From CAIYXV01 sp035506255 (GTDB lineage: Bacteria > Margulisbacteria > WOR-1 > XYC2-FULL-46-14 > WPAF01): 8,307 nt of DNA. The stretch's first letter is position 1; each line of letters starts with the position of its first letter. Positions 6,932 to 8,307 of this stretch are shown in pieces. Under the pieces are notes generated by a model. That model had not been told where the DNA came from. It ran no database searches and was given only the letters and a program-made list of their open reading frames with translations. The translations under genes and the position numbers were made by a program. Location of the stretch: contig DATJPS010000054.1 in the NCBI GenBank assembly GCA_035506255.1, forward strand, positions 1-8,307, read 5' to 3'.

Positions 6932-8307
6932 GCAGGGAAATACTTTTAATATCGCACAATTTTTATCCGGAGATCGACGCTACCGGACAGATGATGACCG
7001 ATCTGGCGGAAGACCTGACCGCCCGCGGACTTAAACTGCGGGTCATCACCGGGCGGCACCAGAAGGGAAGCCCCAAGCAGGAATTCCATAAGGGGATAGA
7101 TATCCGCCGGGTGAGGGTGCTGCACCTGAACAAGCGCATACTACCTTTCCGTTTCCTGAACTACATCAGTTTTTTCCCGTCCGTCTTTTTTTCTGCGCTG
7201 CTCTCCAGCCGGCCGGACGCGATTTTCATCGTTTCCAGCCCGCCGTTCATGTATTTTCTCGGCAGGATGCTGCAAAAGCTCTGGCGCAACCGGCTGGTGT
7301 TCAACGCGCAGGACCTTTACCCGGACGTGGCCGTAAGGTTGGGGTTGCTCAAGAGCCGATTCATGATCAGGTTGCTGGAACGCCTGACACTCAAGATGTA
7401 CGATAAGGCGACGCTGATCATTTGCATCGGCGACCGTATGGCCCAGCTTCTGATCGGCCGGGGCGTGCAGGAGAATAAGCTCAGGATAATAGATAACTGG
7501 TCCGATGGCAGGCAGGTCCATCCGATCGAAAAACGGTCCGACCATTTTGTCCAGAAGCACGGATTGCAGGATAAGTTCATTGTCCAGTACTCCGGCAATA
7601 TCGGCATGGTGCACGAGATCGATACCGTGCTTTCCGCGGCGCTCGCGCTGGCGGATGAGCCGGGGATCGTGTTCGTGTTCATTGGCGGCGGAGTGAACGC
7701 GGGGAAGATCGAAGGGTTCGTGAGCGCGCACGGGCTAAAGAACGTCAGGATGTATCCCTCCCAGCCTCGAGAATTGCTGAACGACAGCCTCAATGCGGCC
7801 GATGTTTCACTGGTGACGCTGAAGAAAGGCTTTGCCGGGACGGTGGTGCCGAGCAAGATCTATGGCATCATGGCGTCGGGTAAACCGGTGATCGCGGTCT
7901 GCCCGGCCGAATCGGAGGCGAGCCGGATCGTACGCGACAATGAATGCGGGACGGTGGTGGATCCCGGCGATGTGGAGGGATGCGTGCGGGCGATCCGCGA
8001 GTTCAATCGCGACCGGGAAGAGCTTGAACGGTCGGGGAAGAACGCAAGACGGGCCTTTATGTCGAAATACGACCGCCCGCTGATGACAAGAAAATATTAT
8101 GAGGCGATCCGGGAGATGTTCGGGGACGATCTGGCACCGGTCGCCGAGCAGGCCCCGGAAGTGTCGATCTGCCTGGTCAACCATAATGCCCGGGAATACA
8201 CGCTCAACTGCATCGCCTCTATCTATCAGAACACGAGAAAAGCGCGTTTCGAGGTGATCCTGGCGGATAATGCTTCGAACGACGGGACGGTCGCGGCGGT
8301 AAAGGAA
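6928..8307 (+). CDS. Bifunctional glycosyltransferase: WcaI/WbuB-like GT4 fused to a GT2 domain (3'-truncated by window edge)
   Basis: The frame runs without a stop from ATG 6928 to the right edge, 460 codons so far. Residues 1 to about 400 are a GT-B family 4 transferase of the WcaI/WbuB type: ISHNFYPEIDATG near 8-20, a hydrophobic stretch around 75-95 that may dip into the membrane, SSPPF (103-107), DLYPD (129-133), YSGNIG (221-226) and VPSKIYGIMASGKP (307-320). A short linker (about 400-411) leads into a second domain with VSICLVNHN (412-420) and LADNASNDGT (445-454), the start of a GT2 rhamnosyltransferase-like fold. The GT2 metal site lies beyond the window. The ATG overlaps the previous stop as ATGA; GGGA at 6915-6918 is a modest ribosome binding site. 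An in-frame ATG at 8116 could restart translation, but no stop separates the domains, so a true fusion is preferred. It would add two successive sugars. Confidence 0.88.
   Translation, partial: MSREILLISHNFYPEIDATGQMMTDLAEDLTARGLKLRVITGRHQKGSPKQEFHKGIDIRRVRVLHLNKRILPFRFLNYISFFPSVFFSALLSSRPDAIFIVSSPPFMYFLGRMLQKLWRNRLVFNAQDLYPDVAVRLGLLKSRFMIRLLERLTLKMYDKATLIICIGDRMAQLLIGRGVQENKLRIIDNWSDGRQVHPIEKRSDHFVQKHGLQDKFIVQYSGNIGMVHEIDTVLSAALALADEPGIVFVFIGGGVNAGKIEGFVSAHGLKNVRMYPSQPRELLNDSLNAADVSLVTLKKGFAGTVVPSKIYGIMASGKPVIAVCPAESEASRIVRDNECGTVVDPGDVEGCVRAIREFNRDREELERSGKNARRAFMSKYDRPLMTRKYYEAIREMFGDDLAPVAEQAPEVSICLVNHNAREYTLNCIASIYQNTRKARFEVILADNASNDGTVAAVKE

Noticed and set aside
7141..7856. Two long - strand open frames opposite the GT4 part of the fusion
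   Set aside because: They overlap each other and the clearly real + strand transferase, and their products look compositionally random.
8095..8165. Separate gene start for the GT2 domain instead of a fusion
   Set aside because: ATG 8116 and GTG 8161 are in frame but lack a convincing ribosome binding site, and no stop codon ends the GT4 part. Every other junction in this operon has a clear stop-start overlap.

Overview
This window is a dense, one-directional stretch of a bacterial surface-polysaccharide (O-antigen, capsule or exopolysaccharide) gene cluster. All eight genes lie on the + strand and the whole 8.3 kb is coding. I see no RNA gene, mobile element, CRISPR array, promoter or terminator. 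The organism cannot be named from sequence alone. Moderately GC-rich DNA, frequent GTG and TTG starts, clear GGAGG-type ribosome binding sites and free use of ATA, AGA and AGG codons indicate a bacterium that is not an enteric. A diderm lineage, possibly a little-studied phylum, is an inference only.

Layout. Positions 1-875 hold the 3' part of an extended-SDR nucleotide-sugar epimerase/dehydratase whose NAD-binding N-terminus is outside the window. A DegT/DnrJ/EryC1/StrS-type PLP sugar aminotransferase follows (872-1969). Next are two adjacent, related family 2 glycosyltransferases (1966-2820 and 2817-3665), a polytopic Wzy-like O-antigen polymerase/ligase-family membrane protein (3662-4909), a GT-B family 4 glycosyltransferase (4884-6080) and a WaaE/KdtX-like family 2 glycosyltransferase (6077-6931). 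The last gene (6928 to beyond 8307) begins as a WcaI/WbuB-like family 4 transferase and continues in frame into a second, family 2 transferase domain that is cut by the window edge.

How they work together (inference from families). The SDR and aminotransferase would make an amino-deoxy nucleotide sugar in the cytoplasm. The transferases, six domains in five genes, would assemble a lipid-linked oligosaccharide on the inner face of the membrane. The Wzy-like protein would polymerise or ligate it on the outer face. No initiating phosphoglycosyltransferase, Wzx flippase or chain-length regulator is in view, so the cluster must continue on one or both sides or rely on genes elsewhere.

Every gene junction overlaps: six by exactly 4 nt and one by 26 nt. 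This implies one translationally coupled operon. The points most worth a second look are the GT4-GT2 fusion at the 3' end and the SDR, in which the usual catalytic lysine position of the YxxxK motif reads asparagine. I did not find a clearly novel system; this is a recognisable accessory polysaccharide locus with a few unusual details.
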